NCBI GenBank assembly: GCA_944389885.1
Contig: CALXNZ010000004.1
Coordinates: forward strand, 62,001-126,000
Direction of reading: 5' to 3'
Source of the DNA: an uncultured Opitutales bacterium
Lineage (GTDB): Bacteria > Verrucomicrobiota > Verrucomicrobiia > Opitutales > Intestinicryptomonadaceae
DNA: 64,000 bases
Shown: positions 27,723 through 35,883 of the stretch, piece after piece
How positions within the stretch are numbered: the stretch's first letter is position 1
Layout of the letters: each line of letters begins with the position of its first letter
Position numbers and translations under genes: made by a program
Notes under the pieces: generated by a model
Database searches by the model: none
What the model saw: the letters and a program-made list of their open reading frames with translations, nothing else
Told to the model about the DNA's origin: nothing

Positions 27723-28267
27723 CGATTATCTATCGGATTCAATATGTAAACTAAAGTTCCGTCAGGTACAAGCTCAAAGAGTTCGGCTATTTCGGCATTG
27801 CGCATCAAAACGCAGCCGTGGCTCATCGGAATTCCTATCTGATCTTCCATATTTGTCCCGTGTATATAGACATACCTTGAATACGTATCAACGTCGCCTC
27901 CGCTGTTTATTTCATCTTCGAGCCCCCTGAGCCGCATTATTCGAGCGCATATCAAATTCTTTTTCAACTCCCCCGGAGTCTGCTCAGGCAAGGTTCCGTC
28001 GGGCTTTCTGCCCCTGAATACCGTATTTAGTGGAAGGCCCCCGCCTATTTTACCGTCTATCTTGTGAAGGCCCGTAGGGGTTCCCAATGAGCCCTCGCGG
28101 CAGCTTGGCGGATTTCGCGATGTGGATATTTTGTAGGATTTCACCATACAGTCCCCATCGAAATGATAGAGTGCCGACTCGGCAATATCGACAAAAATAA
28201 AATGTTGCGTCGGCGCGATTTTTGCGCCAATACAAATGTCCAAAATTTTTTTATAGGATACGGACAT
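27719..28267 (-). CDS. L,D-transpeptidase (YkuD domain)
   Basis: 182-residue peptidoglycan cross-linking or lipoprotein-attaching enzyme. The YkuD catalytic motif is complete: HGT (His136), then SHGC with His150 and nucleophile Cys152, then VLMRN. The protein is almost all domain and shows no signal peptide, unlike most periplasmic members, so the start may be wrong or export unusual. The start codon (CAT at 28265-28267) overlaps the asd ATG on the other strand. No Shine-Dalgarno precedes it; TATATT lies about 8-13 bases upstream and could drive a leaderless message. Couples to the response regulator by a 4-base overlap. Confidence 0.88.
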   Translation of the reverse strand: MSVSYKKILDICIGAKIAPTQHFIFVDIAESALYHFDGDCMVKSYKISTSRNPPSCREGSLGTPTGLHKIDGKIGGGLPLNTVFRGRKPDGTLPEQTPGELKKNLICARIMRLRGLEDEINSGGDVDTYSRYVYIHGTNMEDQIGIPMSHGCVLMRNAEIAELFELVPDGTLVYILNPIDNR

Positions 28268-29264
28268 GGGAAAAAAATATAAGGTAGGTATTGTTGGCGC
28301 AACCGGGGCGGTTGGTCAAGAACTGATTGAACTTCTTTTCAAGAGAAATTTCCCGATGGAATCTCTTGAACTTTTGGCTTCAGCCCGTTCGGCTGGCAAG
28401 ACTGTAAATTTTGGGGATAAATCATTTGTTGTCGGCGAGGCCAAGCCAGAAAGTTTTGAACACCTTGATATAGCAATTTTTTCTGCGGGTGGAGATGTGT
28501 CAAAAAATCTTGTTCCGGAAGCCGCAAAACGCGGTTGCGTGGCCATAGACAACAGTTCTGCATTTAGAATGGATCCGGAGGTTCCGCTTGTGGTTCCGGA
28601 GGTCAACGCCCACGCAATAAAAAAACATAAGAATATCATAGCAAATCCAAATTGTACTACTGCAATATCTTTGATGGCGCTGTGCCCCCTGCATAGGGAG
28701 TTCGGCCTGAAGCGTTTTGTGGCGGCCACCTACCAGGCAGTTTCGGGAACGGGCGTAAAAGCTATGAATGAATTGGAAAACCAAGTAAAGGCTTTTGCTG
28801 AAGGCCGTTCACCGGAGGTTGAAGTTTATCCCTACCAGATAGCGTTCAATGTCATACCGCATGTCGATGTATTCCTCGACAATTCCTACACTAAAGAGGA
28901 AATGAAAATGTTGAACGAGACGCGCAAGATATTGGAAGCTCCCGAAATAAAGTGCACTACAACCTGCGTTCGCGTTCCGGTGATAAGGGCTCATAGCGTG
29001 GCTATCTCGGCGGAATTTGAAAAGCCGGTTTCTGTGGAAAGGGCCCGCGAAGTCATAGCCGCTTTCCCGGGAGCGGAGCTTGTGGATAATCCTTCTCAGA
29101 AGAAATATCCGATGCCGCTTTTCTGCCAGCGTAAAGTGAAATGCGAGGTCGGGAGAATCCGCAAAGACATAATGTTCGACAACGGGCTTTCATTCTGGGT
29201 CGCCGGTGACCAGCTTTGGAAAGGCGCGGCGTTGAATGCCGTTCAAATAGCCGAATTGCTTTAG
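28266..29264 (+). CDS. asd: aspartate-semialdehyde dehydrogenase
   Basis: 332-residue enzyme reducing aspartyl phosphate to aspartate semialdehyde for lysine/diaminopimelate, threonine and methionine. It has the NADP loop GATGAVGQE, the active-site Cys in NPNCTT, YQAVSGTG, the substrate-binding RVPVIRAHS, and VAGDQLWKGAA near the end. AGGA lies 7 bases before the ATG and supports this start, although that places the start inside the start of the divergent L,D-transpeptidase. Supplies substrate to Hom (8620-9915). Confidence 0.96.
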   Translation: MGKKYKVGIVGATGAVGQELIELLFKRNFPMESLELLASARSAGKTVNFGDKSFVVGEAKPESFEHLDIAIFSAGGDVSKNLVPEAAKRGCVAIDNSSAFRMDPEVPLVVPEVNAHAIKKHKNIIANPNCTTAISLMALCPLHREFGLKRFVAATYQAVSGTGVKAMNELENQVKAFAEGRSPEVEVYPYQIAFNVIPHVDVFLDNSYTKEEMKMLNETRKILEAPEIKCTTTCVRVPVIRAHSVAISAEFEKPVSVERAREVIAAFPGAELVDNPSQKKYPMPLFCQRKVKCEVGRIRKDIMFDNGLSFWVAGDQLWKGAALNAVQIAELL

Positions 29265-29286
29265 TCGTAGTAGATTGAGTTCAAAC

Positions 29287-29322
29287 AAGAGGCGCACGGG
29301 GTATATTCTTCGCGCGCCTCTT
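29287..29322. terminator. probable terminator between asd and the convergent GH110-like gene
   Basis: 9-bp stem AAGAGGCGC / GCGCCTCTT (29287-29295 and 29314-29322) with an 18-nt loop. The T-tract is weak on both strands. Confidence 0.55.
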
Positions 29323-29346
29323 ATCTATTTGATTATATTATGGGAT

Positions 29347-30981
29347 TTATTCTCGTATTGTTATGTCTTTTAATACCGGATTTGCTGTTTGATGCAATTT
29401 AATAGGCTCAGAGCCGTTGTTTTCAAACACGCAATTTTCGATTGTCGTAGTGCCGTTTACAGGACCTTCGCAAGGCATTCCCTTTGAGAATGACGTAGCG
29501 TCGAGAATAGCGGCGGGCTGGGCCCCCGATCTGCTGTTGCAGTTGTTAAAACGGCAATTCCGTATATTTACTTTTTGTGTTCTAAATCCTTCGTACCAAT
29601 AGTTGGCATCGTTTTCCATCAGTATGGCGGCTCCGGTCGGATAGTCGAATGAGCAGCTGTCTATTGTGGCGTTGGAAACTTTTATGAGAAATCCCCGAGC
29701 CCTGTTTCCCCGAACTTTGCAGTTGCGGATAGTGAGCTTGGGATCGGCGGACATATTCCCCATGGGCATTCCCTTGCAGACGTAGTCGGGCAGGGGCTCT
29801 TCCAGATCTAATATCCAAGTCATTGATTCCGGGTCGAGTTCGAGCTTTGTCACATTCGAGAATGCTCCGAATCTAAACCAGTTATTTGATTCGCCAAATG
29901 CGATTTTATCGCCCACGCGCGGTAGGAATTCTTTAATGTATGATGGATTGCCCTGTGTTTTCTTCCCCCAGGTTATTCTAATTTTTTGGGGAGAGATTTT
30001 TTCTTCGAGAAGCCAATACATTTGGTGTACATTTGTGGCGTCGTCCCCCATTTTTTCAAAGCGGGAATTCAATATTTCGATTTTTCCCCGACAATAATTG
30101 AAATGGGTTGCATCGGCAGTGGCGCTCATCCATAGATCTTTACTCTTTGCGACTACATTTAGGTTATCTATGAGAATGTTTTGGGTGTTTGAACCGTGGA
30201 TTCCCATGCCGGAGTGTGTATATATATTTATGTTGTATATGCGTATATTTTTACCGCCCCTCAAACTAAATGCCGCAGGTCCGTAAACTTCATAGCGCAC
30301 GACGACATCGCTGCCTATAGGCGGGATTCTGCGCATTGCGTATTTCTCCAATGGAACGCGCATAGTGGTTTCCGAAAGTTTTTTTATGCGCAAATTTGTG
30401 GCTAATTGGTAAATGTCGGTGCCGCCCCAGTCCATGGCGTCCCTGTCTTTGTTAAAGGAAATTACGGCCTTAGGGTGAACCTCGCGAACAACATGCGGAG
30501 GAACAACCTCGCAGTCGAAATAAGAGTCTCCGTGGGCTATTACTTTTGCGCCGGCAAAGGGTATGGGGTCGGTTTCAAAATTCATATTTGCAAAAGTCAT
30601 GCTTTTGCATTCGTCAACGAGAAAATTGGTCCATTGCTTATGCCTTACCAAGGTGGCCCCGGCTCCGTCAACCATTATATTCTTCATATTTACAAAAGGT
30701 AATGCCGATCCATTGATTTCGCTCAATAGGTCATAGCGCCCGGGTTCTAAAACTATGCGCACACCGCCTTTCTCGGAAAGTTTTTCGGCTTCGGCGATTG
30801 CTTTGCGCAATGGTTCCGCGTCGTCTTTCCCGTCGTCGGGTATTGCGCCGAAGTCTTTCGCGGAAATAGTTTGAGGGTAAAGTTTGAGGGCGTCGTCGTA
30901 AGTCAGTGGAGCTGAATTTGCAACTTGAAATGATCCAGCAACAATAATTGACGCGAGCGCAATATAATATATATTCTTCAT
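29347..30981 (-). CDS. secreted GH110-like (alpha-1,3-galactosidase-type) beta-helix enzyme
   Basis: 544-residue exported right-handed beta-helix protein with a signal peptide (to about VANSA). The N-terminal block DFGAIPDDGKDD is shared by pectin-lyase-fold enzymes. The central region SATADATHF (Asp290) and MGDDATNVH (Asp313, Asp314) resembles the GH110 catalytic site, whose three aspartates, as I recall them, have the same 23/24-residue spacing. GH110 enzymes remove terminal alpha-1,3-galactose from host glycans or algal carrageenan. Repeated short strands with Asn/Ser turns continue to the C-terminus. A GH28- or PL-type relative is the main alternative. It lies alone, convergent with asd and downstream of a decayed region. 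Confidence 0.75.
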   Translation of the reverse strand: MKNIYYIALASIIVAGSFQVANSAPLTYDDALKLYPQTISAKDFGAIPDDGKDDAEPLRKAIAEAEKLSEKGGVRIVLEPGRYDLLSEINGSALPFVNMKNIMVDGAGATLVRHKQWTNFLVDECKSMTFANMNFETDPIPFAGAKVIAHGDSYFDCEVVPPHVVREVHPKAVISFNKDRDAMDWGGTDIYQLATNLRIKKLSETTMRVPLEKYAMRRIPPIGSDVVVRYEVYGPAAFSLRGGKNIRIYNINIYTHSGMGIHGSNTQNILIDNLNVVAKSKDLWMSATADATHFNYCRGKIEILNSRFEKMGDDATNVHQMYWLLEEKISPQKIRITWGKKTQGNPSYIKEFLPRVGDKIAFGESNNWFRFGAFSNVTKLELDPESMTWILDLEEPLPDYVCKGMPMGNMSADPKLTIRNCKVRGNRARGFLIKVSNATIDSCSFDYPTGAAILMENDANYWYEGFRTQKVNIRNCRFNNCNSRSGAQPAAILDATSFSKGMPCEGPVNGTTTIENCVFENNGSEPIKLHQTANPVLKDITIRE

Positions 30982-31470
30982 AATTCAGTCGGATTAAAAT
31001 GACTCTTAGATAATAAACTGGGAATTTTCCAATGCAACAATAAAAAGAAGCTACTTTTTGCTTTCATGAAGATGGAAGTTGTGGCGGATTCGTGATAAAA
31101 GTACTTTGGAGGGAAGTTGGATAAGTTTGCTCCTGGAAATTCAGGCTTATTTTTAGACGGGAGAGCTTATATTTAATAACATAACAAGAAAAGATAATAT
31201 GATAGTTTTTATCATATTTATTGCAGTTATTCTATTTTTGGCGGCATTGCATAAAGATGTCCTAATTATATAGTTTCCAAGAATGTCGAAATATAAAGCC
31301 GCATTAACTTCGCCGACTTATGAGAAAAAGCGCAATGCGGCAGAGCGGTAAAATGCTATATCTATAAAGTTAGAATTCCTGATTGGGGGCGATGTTTTTA
31401 TTTTAAAGGTATTGAAATTATGTCTTTATAGGCATTCTTCTCTGTAAATTAAGCCGCATGCGCAAAAATT
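30982..31470. other. AT-rich spacer without a gene
   Basis: 489 bp with no protein-like frame on either strand. It holds an imperfectly explained 8-bp inverted repeat (GCCGCATT 31298-31305, AATGCGGC 31334-31341). The left edge must contain the promoter of the GH110-like gene; I see no convincing boxes. Confidence 0.5.
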
Positions 31471-31914
31471 CTAATCTCGCTTCAATATGGATTGAATCAG
31501 ATTAACCCATTCTGACAGGAACTTTTCTTGTTTAAAGTCGGAGGAGCGTGCCATAGTAGATTCCGAGAACTCTTTCAAATTGATTTCCGTGGTAAGAGTA
31601 TTAAGTTTTTTGGCAAATTCTTCCACATCGAAACATTTCACTAAAAATCCGTTTTCACCGTCTTTTATCAGTTCTGATGGCCCCGTTTCGCAGTCAAGGG
31701 ATATGATTGGCAATCCAGATGATATGGCTTCTAAAAGAACCATGGGAAATCCTTCATGTCTTGATGTAAGGGCAAATATAGAATAATCTTTGTAGATATC
31801 CGGCATATTGCTGCGGTATCCCATTAATTTTACATTATTCTCAAGCTTGTATGCGGTTATCTTTTCCTTTACGGCAGGCTTAAAACTATATAAAAATGGG
31901 GGGCTGAACTGAGG
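31471..31914 (-). pseudogene. glycosyltransferase family 4 C-terminal remnant
   Basis: C-terminal part of a GT-B glycosyltransferase. From about 31860 downwards it reads EKITAYKLENNVKLMGY, then YSIFALTSRHEGFPMVLLEA (the GT4 E-x7-E donor site) and SGLPIISLDCETGPSELI, ending SILKRD and a stop. The frame opens after a TAG at 31915-31917, and the residues between 31870 and 31914 do not fit the family, so the N-terminal two thirds are lost. A short product from ATG 31824 is possible but could not be an active transferase. It belonged to surface-polysaccharide synthesis. Confidence 0.75.
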
Positions 31915-32158
31915 CTATTCCGTAAATTAAAAATTTTCTTTTAGGTATTTCCGAAAGATTTTCCGCTTTAAGACTTAATACATCAGGTCTTGCATGATGC
32001 TGATTGGTAAATTACCATGGTTTATTATAATATTCTAAATATCTTGAATTTTTTGAATTACATATCCAACTTTTTAGGGCTTTATATTCTTCGTTTTCTT
32101 CTGTCGTCTCATGATTAAATAAACGGTGTGAAATATTTACAATAAGACTCAGGGCAAC
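31910..32158 (-). pseudogene. fragment of an unidentified gene with an internal stop
   Basis: On the minus strand the frame starting at 32158 reads about 80 coherent codons (for example SHRLFNHETTEENEEYKALK, then ARPDVLSLKAENLSEIPKRK) broken once by TAA after NKPW. It uses a different frame from the glycosyltransferase remnant that follows it. The family is not recognised. No start codon or upstream part is visible, so it is a remnant rather than a gene. Confidence 0.4.
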
Positions 32159-32194
32159 ACCACAAGTTGCGAAATAAGAATTTTGAGGAAGCGA

Positions 32195-32400
32195 GTTTTA
32201 ATAGTATTCCTCCGGATTCTAAAATTACCCAGAGTCGGTAGTTTTCAAAGTCTTTCTATCTCCTATGTGCAACTTTGGGTAAACTTCGTCTTGCGGTGGA
32301 AGCCTTTGCTTGTTCCCTCATTCCTCGTAAATCTCCACATTCTTATTGTCGAGCAAAGCATTCGCTTATCGCTTCGCCAGACCATCAAACTCTATCAGCG
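32195..32400 (-). pseudogene. decayed C-terminus of an ISL3-type transposase
   Basis: Minus-strand translation gives MWRFTRNEGTSKGFHRKTKF (from 32340) in one frame and, after a TAG and a frameshift, KDFENYRLWVILESGG in the next. Together these match the order of the conserved C-terminal block of ISL3-family DDE transposases (W-RF-N-G-EGFHRK-K, then YGFRNFENYRLRV). A third frame upstream (about 32395-32345) gives LAKR-stop-ANALLDNKN, also fitting. No terminal inverted repeats or intact frame remain. Recognition is from memory of the family motif, not a search. Confidence 0.55.
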
Positions 32401-32443
32401 CCCAGATTTGTAGCTTGACGGATACTTTCATCATTTAATGAAA

Positions 32444-32614
32444 CTAAAACTGCGAGTTTTTATGTCGGCACTCATTATATAAAAAATATGTGTTTGGGGA
32501 TTTGACATCAATGCGATCGATAATTAACGAGAAATCGGGAGGTAATTCGGCTTCCCAAAGTGGTCTCATGCTAATATAAAAGCCGCCAGTTTGACTACCA
32601 AGTATAAAGATAAT
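32444..32614 (-). pseudogene. possible short coding remnant
   Basis: A 56-codon open minus-strand frame bounded by TAA and TAG (FILGSQTGGFYISMRPLWEA and on to ECRHKNSQF). It has protein-like composition but no start codon context, and I do not recognise a family. Its position next to the glycosyltransferase and transposase remnants makes a decayed polysaccharide gene the simplest reading. Confidence 0.3.
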
Positions 32615-32713
32615 TTATCAACGCGCAAACATACTGCTTTATTCTGCAGATGATGCTTAATATCGCGAATGTGCAGCTAAATATTAAATATAATTGGTTA
32701 TTAAAGCGCAAAA

Positions 32714-32743
32714 AAAAAGCTTCCCAAATTTGGGAAGCTTTTT
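32714..32743 (-). terminator. intrinsic terminator of the PEP-CTERM gene
   Basis: A 30-bp perfect palindrome (AAAAAGCTTCCCAAA and its complement) centred at 32728/32729, directly downstream of the minus-strand stop at 32752. A run of A at 32710-32718 supplies the U-tract on the minus strand. Confidence 0.88.
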
Positions 32744-32751
32744 CTATAGAA

Positions 32752-33834
32752 TTATTTTCTTCTGCGGTATGCCGTAATTCCTATAATAAAGACTCCAAGT
32801 ATTGCAGCGTACATCGAAGGTTCTGGAATGGCAGATATTCCTGTTATATTTCCGTCTGCGTCGTATGAAAATACCACATTATCATAAGCGGTACCGTTAA
32901 TGTCATGTACGGAAATTTTCGTATTCTCAGCAGAGAATACTATTGTATCGCCATCTTCAGAATTAAATATCTCAGAAAAATCAAGTGGTGTTAATTCATT
33001 TAATATTATATCTAAGTTTTCAACAGAGAGGTTGTCGGCAGAAGATACCGTAATTTTAGAGTCGCTGGATACTTTCAAGTTGGAAGCACTAAGACTTCCA
33101 ACATTGACAACCGAATTATCCAATAATGAGAGTTTGTTTGTATCTTCTACTATTAGAGCTGTTCCGTTAAAACTTGTTGTTCCAGAAAACACAACGTTGG
33201 CGTCGTTGATTATATAACCCTCGTAATTATTGTCTTCGCTTGCTCCATAATTTCCGCCGTCTATTACGACCTTATAATTGGCACTAAACTCAACATTATT
33301 TAGCGTCATTTTACCAGCTATCTTATATGATATATTAGTGGTTCCTCCGGTAAAAGACAACTTTCCTCCCTGCATATTGAATATACCGTAAGCATTCAAA
33401 TCAAGATAAGTCATAGTAATATCGGCATCTGTAGAGTACAAGGCACCGCTGATATTTCCATAGGCACTCATGTTTAGCTTTGTTCCGGCTTCCAGATTTA
33501 GAATACACCTTTGGTAGTTATCAAATCCATCTGCGTAATTTCCGCCGTCTATTTGAAGGTTTGTAATATTATAAATACCGCTGCCGTTTGAACCGTCGGC
33601 CGTATAGCCTTTCCTAAAGAAAACTTCGACTGGCGTCCATTCGCCGTTCCATGTTCTAAAGGCTAAGGTTAAATTTTGTACCGTATCGGATGAATTATAT
33701 CCAACTCCCAATTCTCCTCGTGTTTTATATGCGGTTCCGACGTCTATCGTCCGGCTTTCAGAAAAGGGAGCAAAAAACATTAACATGGGTAGTATCAAAA
33801 ATAAACTTTTGTATATTTCTCTTTTTATTTTCAT
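32752..33834 (-). CDS. PEP-CTERM sorting-domain protein, extracellular beta-solenoid
   Basis: 360-residue exported protein. A signal peptide covers about 1-27 (basic MKIKREIYK then a long hydrophobic core). The body (about 30-330) is Asn/Ser/Thr/Gly-rich with repeated short beta strands (NVEFSANYKVVIDGG, NVVFSGTTSFNGTA), like autotransporter passenger or beta-helix proteins. The end is AIPEPSMYAAILGVF plus a short hydrophobic helix and YRRRK, the PEP-CTERM signal cleaved by exosortase and typically linked to exopolysaccharide. No exosortase gene is in the window. It is a single gene with a promoter at 33881-33909 and a strong terminator. Confidence 0.92.
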   Translation of the reverse strand: MKIKREIYKSLFLILPMLMFFAPFSESRTIDVGTAYKTRGELGVGYNSSDTVQNLTLAFRTWNGEWTPVEVFFRKGYTADGSNGSGIYNITNLQIDGGNYADGFDNYQRCILNLEAGTKLNMSAYGNISGALYSTDADITMTYLDLNAYGIFNMQGGKLSFTGGTTNISYKIAGKMTLNNVEFSANYKVVIDGGNYGASEDNNYEGYIINDANVVFSGTTSFNGTALIVEDTNKLSLLDNSVVNVGSLSASNLKVSSDSKITVSSADNLSVENLDIILNELTPLDFSEIFNSEDGDTIVFSAENTKISVHDINGTAYDNVVFSYDADGNITGISAIPEPSMYAAILGVFIIGITAYRRRK

Positions 33835-33880
33835 ATTGTTTCAATCAGGACATTAGTTTAATAAAATTAAAATCGCAGTT

Positions 33881-33909
33881 ATAAGAATACTAAAAATATT
33901 TTATGTCAA
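33881..33909 (-). promoter_or_regulatory. putative promoter of the PEP-CTERM gene
   Basis: On the minus strand TTGACA (33909-33904), a 17-bp spacer and TCTTAT (33886-33881), running on into TATAAC. The transcript would start about 40 bases before the ATG at 33834. It resembles the serA promoter closely. Confidence 0.55.
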
Positions 33910-34358
33910 GTTATTTATGTTCTAAAGCTAATTATGTACTATTATATTTATGGTTATTATGTTATTACATCAATTTTCAATTATTAGTACATTAATATAA
34001 TTACGAAAACTTGGTATATAATAGTATTAAGAATTTTTTATTTTAATTGTATATAATACAAATATAAAGAAATTTTCTGTATAAACTAAAATATACAAAT
34101 ATTGCCAAGACTTTGGCAGCGGCATTCCATCTATACATTGATACTAATTGCGTTTTATAAAAATAATAGTAAGTTAGAAAAATTTATGATATATCAGACT
34201 CCATGCAAATGAACGTAAATGGCAAAAATACAAAGCAATATTGACCTTTTATAACGAGAAAGCTTATTTATTGGTTTTGTATTCCCAATCATTATAAAGT
34301 GACCTATTTCATCATCATGAATTTCTTATGAGATTATAAAATGAGCAGTAAATTATGA

Positions 34359-34372
34359 GAACTCGCGAGTTC
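34359..34372. repeat. 14-bp perfect palindrome GAACTCGCGAGTTC
   Basis: Self-complementary sequence 22 bp downstream of the symporter stop codon on the minus strand. It lacks a loop and a T-tract, so it is a poor terminator and could be a protein-binding site. Confidence 0.5.
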
Positions 34373-34393
34373 ACTTGAAAATGTCTTTGCGCT

Positions 34394-35872
34394 TTATAGT
34401 TTTGAGCAGAAAAATTTAGTCAGGATAAATCCGGACACAAAAATCAAGCTCGTACCGAAAACAGGAATCAGCAGAGGCGAAAATCCCAAATCCGGCAAAA
34501 AACTGCAATAGGGGGAGAGCGTGAGATAGGCTATAAGCGAGATTCCCAAGATTACCGCTATTGCCGCCGCAGACGAATTAGATTTTTCTTTGAATACGAG
34601 GCCCAGTAAAAATAGCCCGAGCATGCCCCCGCTGAATATTCCCGCCAAAATCCACCATGCGTCCAAAGCGTTGTATGCGGCCGTAAATCCCAGCGCTATT
34701 AATGTTCCCAAAATGCCCCATATTGAAGTCGCAATTTTTATGAAGCGCATGGCTTGTTTTTCGGTGGCTTCGGCATTGAAATACCGTTTATAATAATCGC
34801 TGAAAATAATGGTTGCCGAGGAATTGAGGCTGCAGGAAATCGTACTCATGGCGGCCGCAAATATCGCCGCGATGAGAAGTCCCCTTACGCCGGTTGGCAG
34901 GCTGCTCACAATAAAATACGGGAAAACGTAATCCGGTTTATTGATATATTCATTCGGAAGTAAATCCGGATACGCCGTGTAGAATGAGAATAGAGAAGTG
35001 CCTATCAGAAAGAAAATCAGAGTCAGGGGAAGATAGGTCAATCCGCTTATCCAAAGGCTTTTGCGCGCTTCGCGGAGAGATTTTGTTGATATGTATCTTT
35101 GAACGTAATTTTGGTCTATCCCGAAATTCTGCAGATTGATAAAAAGCCCGTATATTAGAAGAACCCATACCGTACTTGTAGTAAAATCTGTAATCGAGAA
35201 ACTTCCCAGGCTGAATTTATCGTGCGATATCGCTATGTCAAAAATTTGCATAGGGCCGTCGGGCATAGAATAGAACATTAGAATCAGGCAGCCTATGGCC
35301 CCGGCAATTAGAACCACTGTTTGTATTGCTTCTGTCCATATTACGGCGACTATTCCTCCGAAAAGCGTATATATTGTGACGATTAGCCCCGTGGCAATTA
35401 TGACGGCAAATATATTCCAGCCCAGTAGCACGTTCATCGGAAGCGCCATAAGGTATGTCACCGCTCCCATTCGCACGAGTTGGGTCAATAGGTAGCAAAT
35501 TCCGGCATAGATTCTCGCCCATGCCCCGAAGCGGGTTTCCAAATGGGCGTAGGCGGAAACATTGCCCAGTGAACGATAAAACGGAACGAAATACACAACT
35601 GCTATATACGTTGCAAATGGCAGGGACAAGCCCCAGACAAAGGCGTTCCAATTGGAGGCGAATGCCTTTCCGGGGAGGGCCAGAAAACTAATGCTGCTCA
35701 CAAAAGAACCGAGTATCGAAAGTCCGGTAAGCCAGCCCGGGAGCACTCCTCCGGCTGATGTATAACCCTCAATATTGGAAGCTTTGCGGATTGCCATAGC
35801 TCCCAATCCGAGTGTGGCGGCGAAGTATAAAGCCAGAACTATTGCGTCGTAAAAAGTAAATAGATTTTCCAT
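34394..35872 (-). CDS. sodium:solute symporter (SSS family)
   Basis: 492-residue inner-membrane symporter with about 13 hydrophobic helices. Family marks are DAIVLALYFAATLGLG at the N-terminus, SNIEGYTSAGGVLPGW, GLSILGSFVSSISFLALPGK (sodium-site region), ARIYAGICYLLTQLVRMG and FAAAMSTISCSLNSSATI. It lies 11 bases after the lyase gene, so the two form an operon. In other bacteria an SSS carrier beside an NAL/DHDPS-type lyase imports the sugar acid that the lyase cleaves, such as sialic acid or a keto-deoxy sugar acid. Substrate here is inferred from context only. Confidence 0.92.
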   Translation of the reverse strand: MENLFTFYDAIVLALYFAATLGLGAMAIRKASNIEGYTSAGGVLPGWLTGLSILGSFVSSISFLALPGKAFASNWNAFVWGLSLPFATYIAVVYFVPFYRSLGNVSAYAHLETRFGAWARIYAGICYLLTQLVRMGAVTYLMALPMNVLLGWNIFAVIIATGLIVTIYTLFGGIVAVIWTEAIQTVVLIAGAIGCLILMFYSMPDGPMQIFDIAISHDKFSLGSFSITDFTTSTVWVLLIYGLFINLQNFGIDQNYVQRYISTKSLREARKSLWISGLTYLPLTLIFFLIGTSLFSFYTAYPDLLPNEYINKPDYVFPYFIVSSLPTGVRGLLIAAIFAAAMSTISCSLNSSATIIFSDYYKRYFNAEATEKQAMRFIKIATSIWGILGTLIALGFTAAYNALDAWWILAGIFSGGMLGLFLLGLVFKEKSNSSAAAIAVILGISLIAYLTLSPYCSFLPDLGFSPLLIPVFGTSLIFVSGFILTKFFCSKL

Positions 35873-35883
35873 ATGTTAATGCA

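Larger units (their letters stand above)
33835..34393. other. 559-bp very AT-rich spacer
   Basis: No gene-like frame on either strand. The left 75 bp hold the promoter of the PEP-CTERM gene. A 14-bp perfect palindrome (GAACTCGCGAGTTC) is at 34359-34372, just downstream of the symporter stop. The rest is A/T-rich sequence in which I see nothing else. Confidence 0.6.

Noticed and set aside
32183-32413. Plus-strand frame of 76 residues
   Set aside because: The opposite strand carries transposase remnant motifs; the plus frame looks like nothing known.
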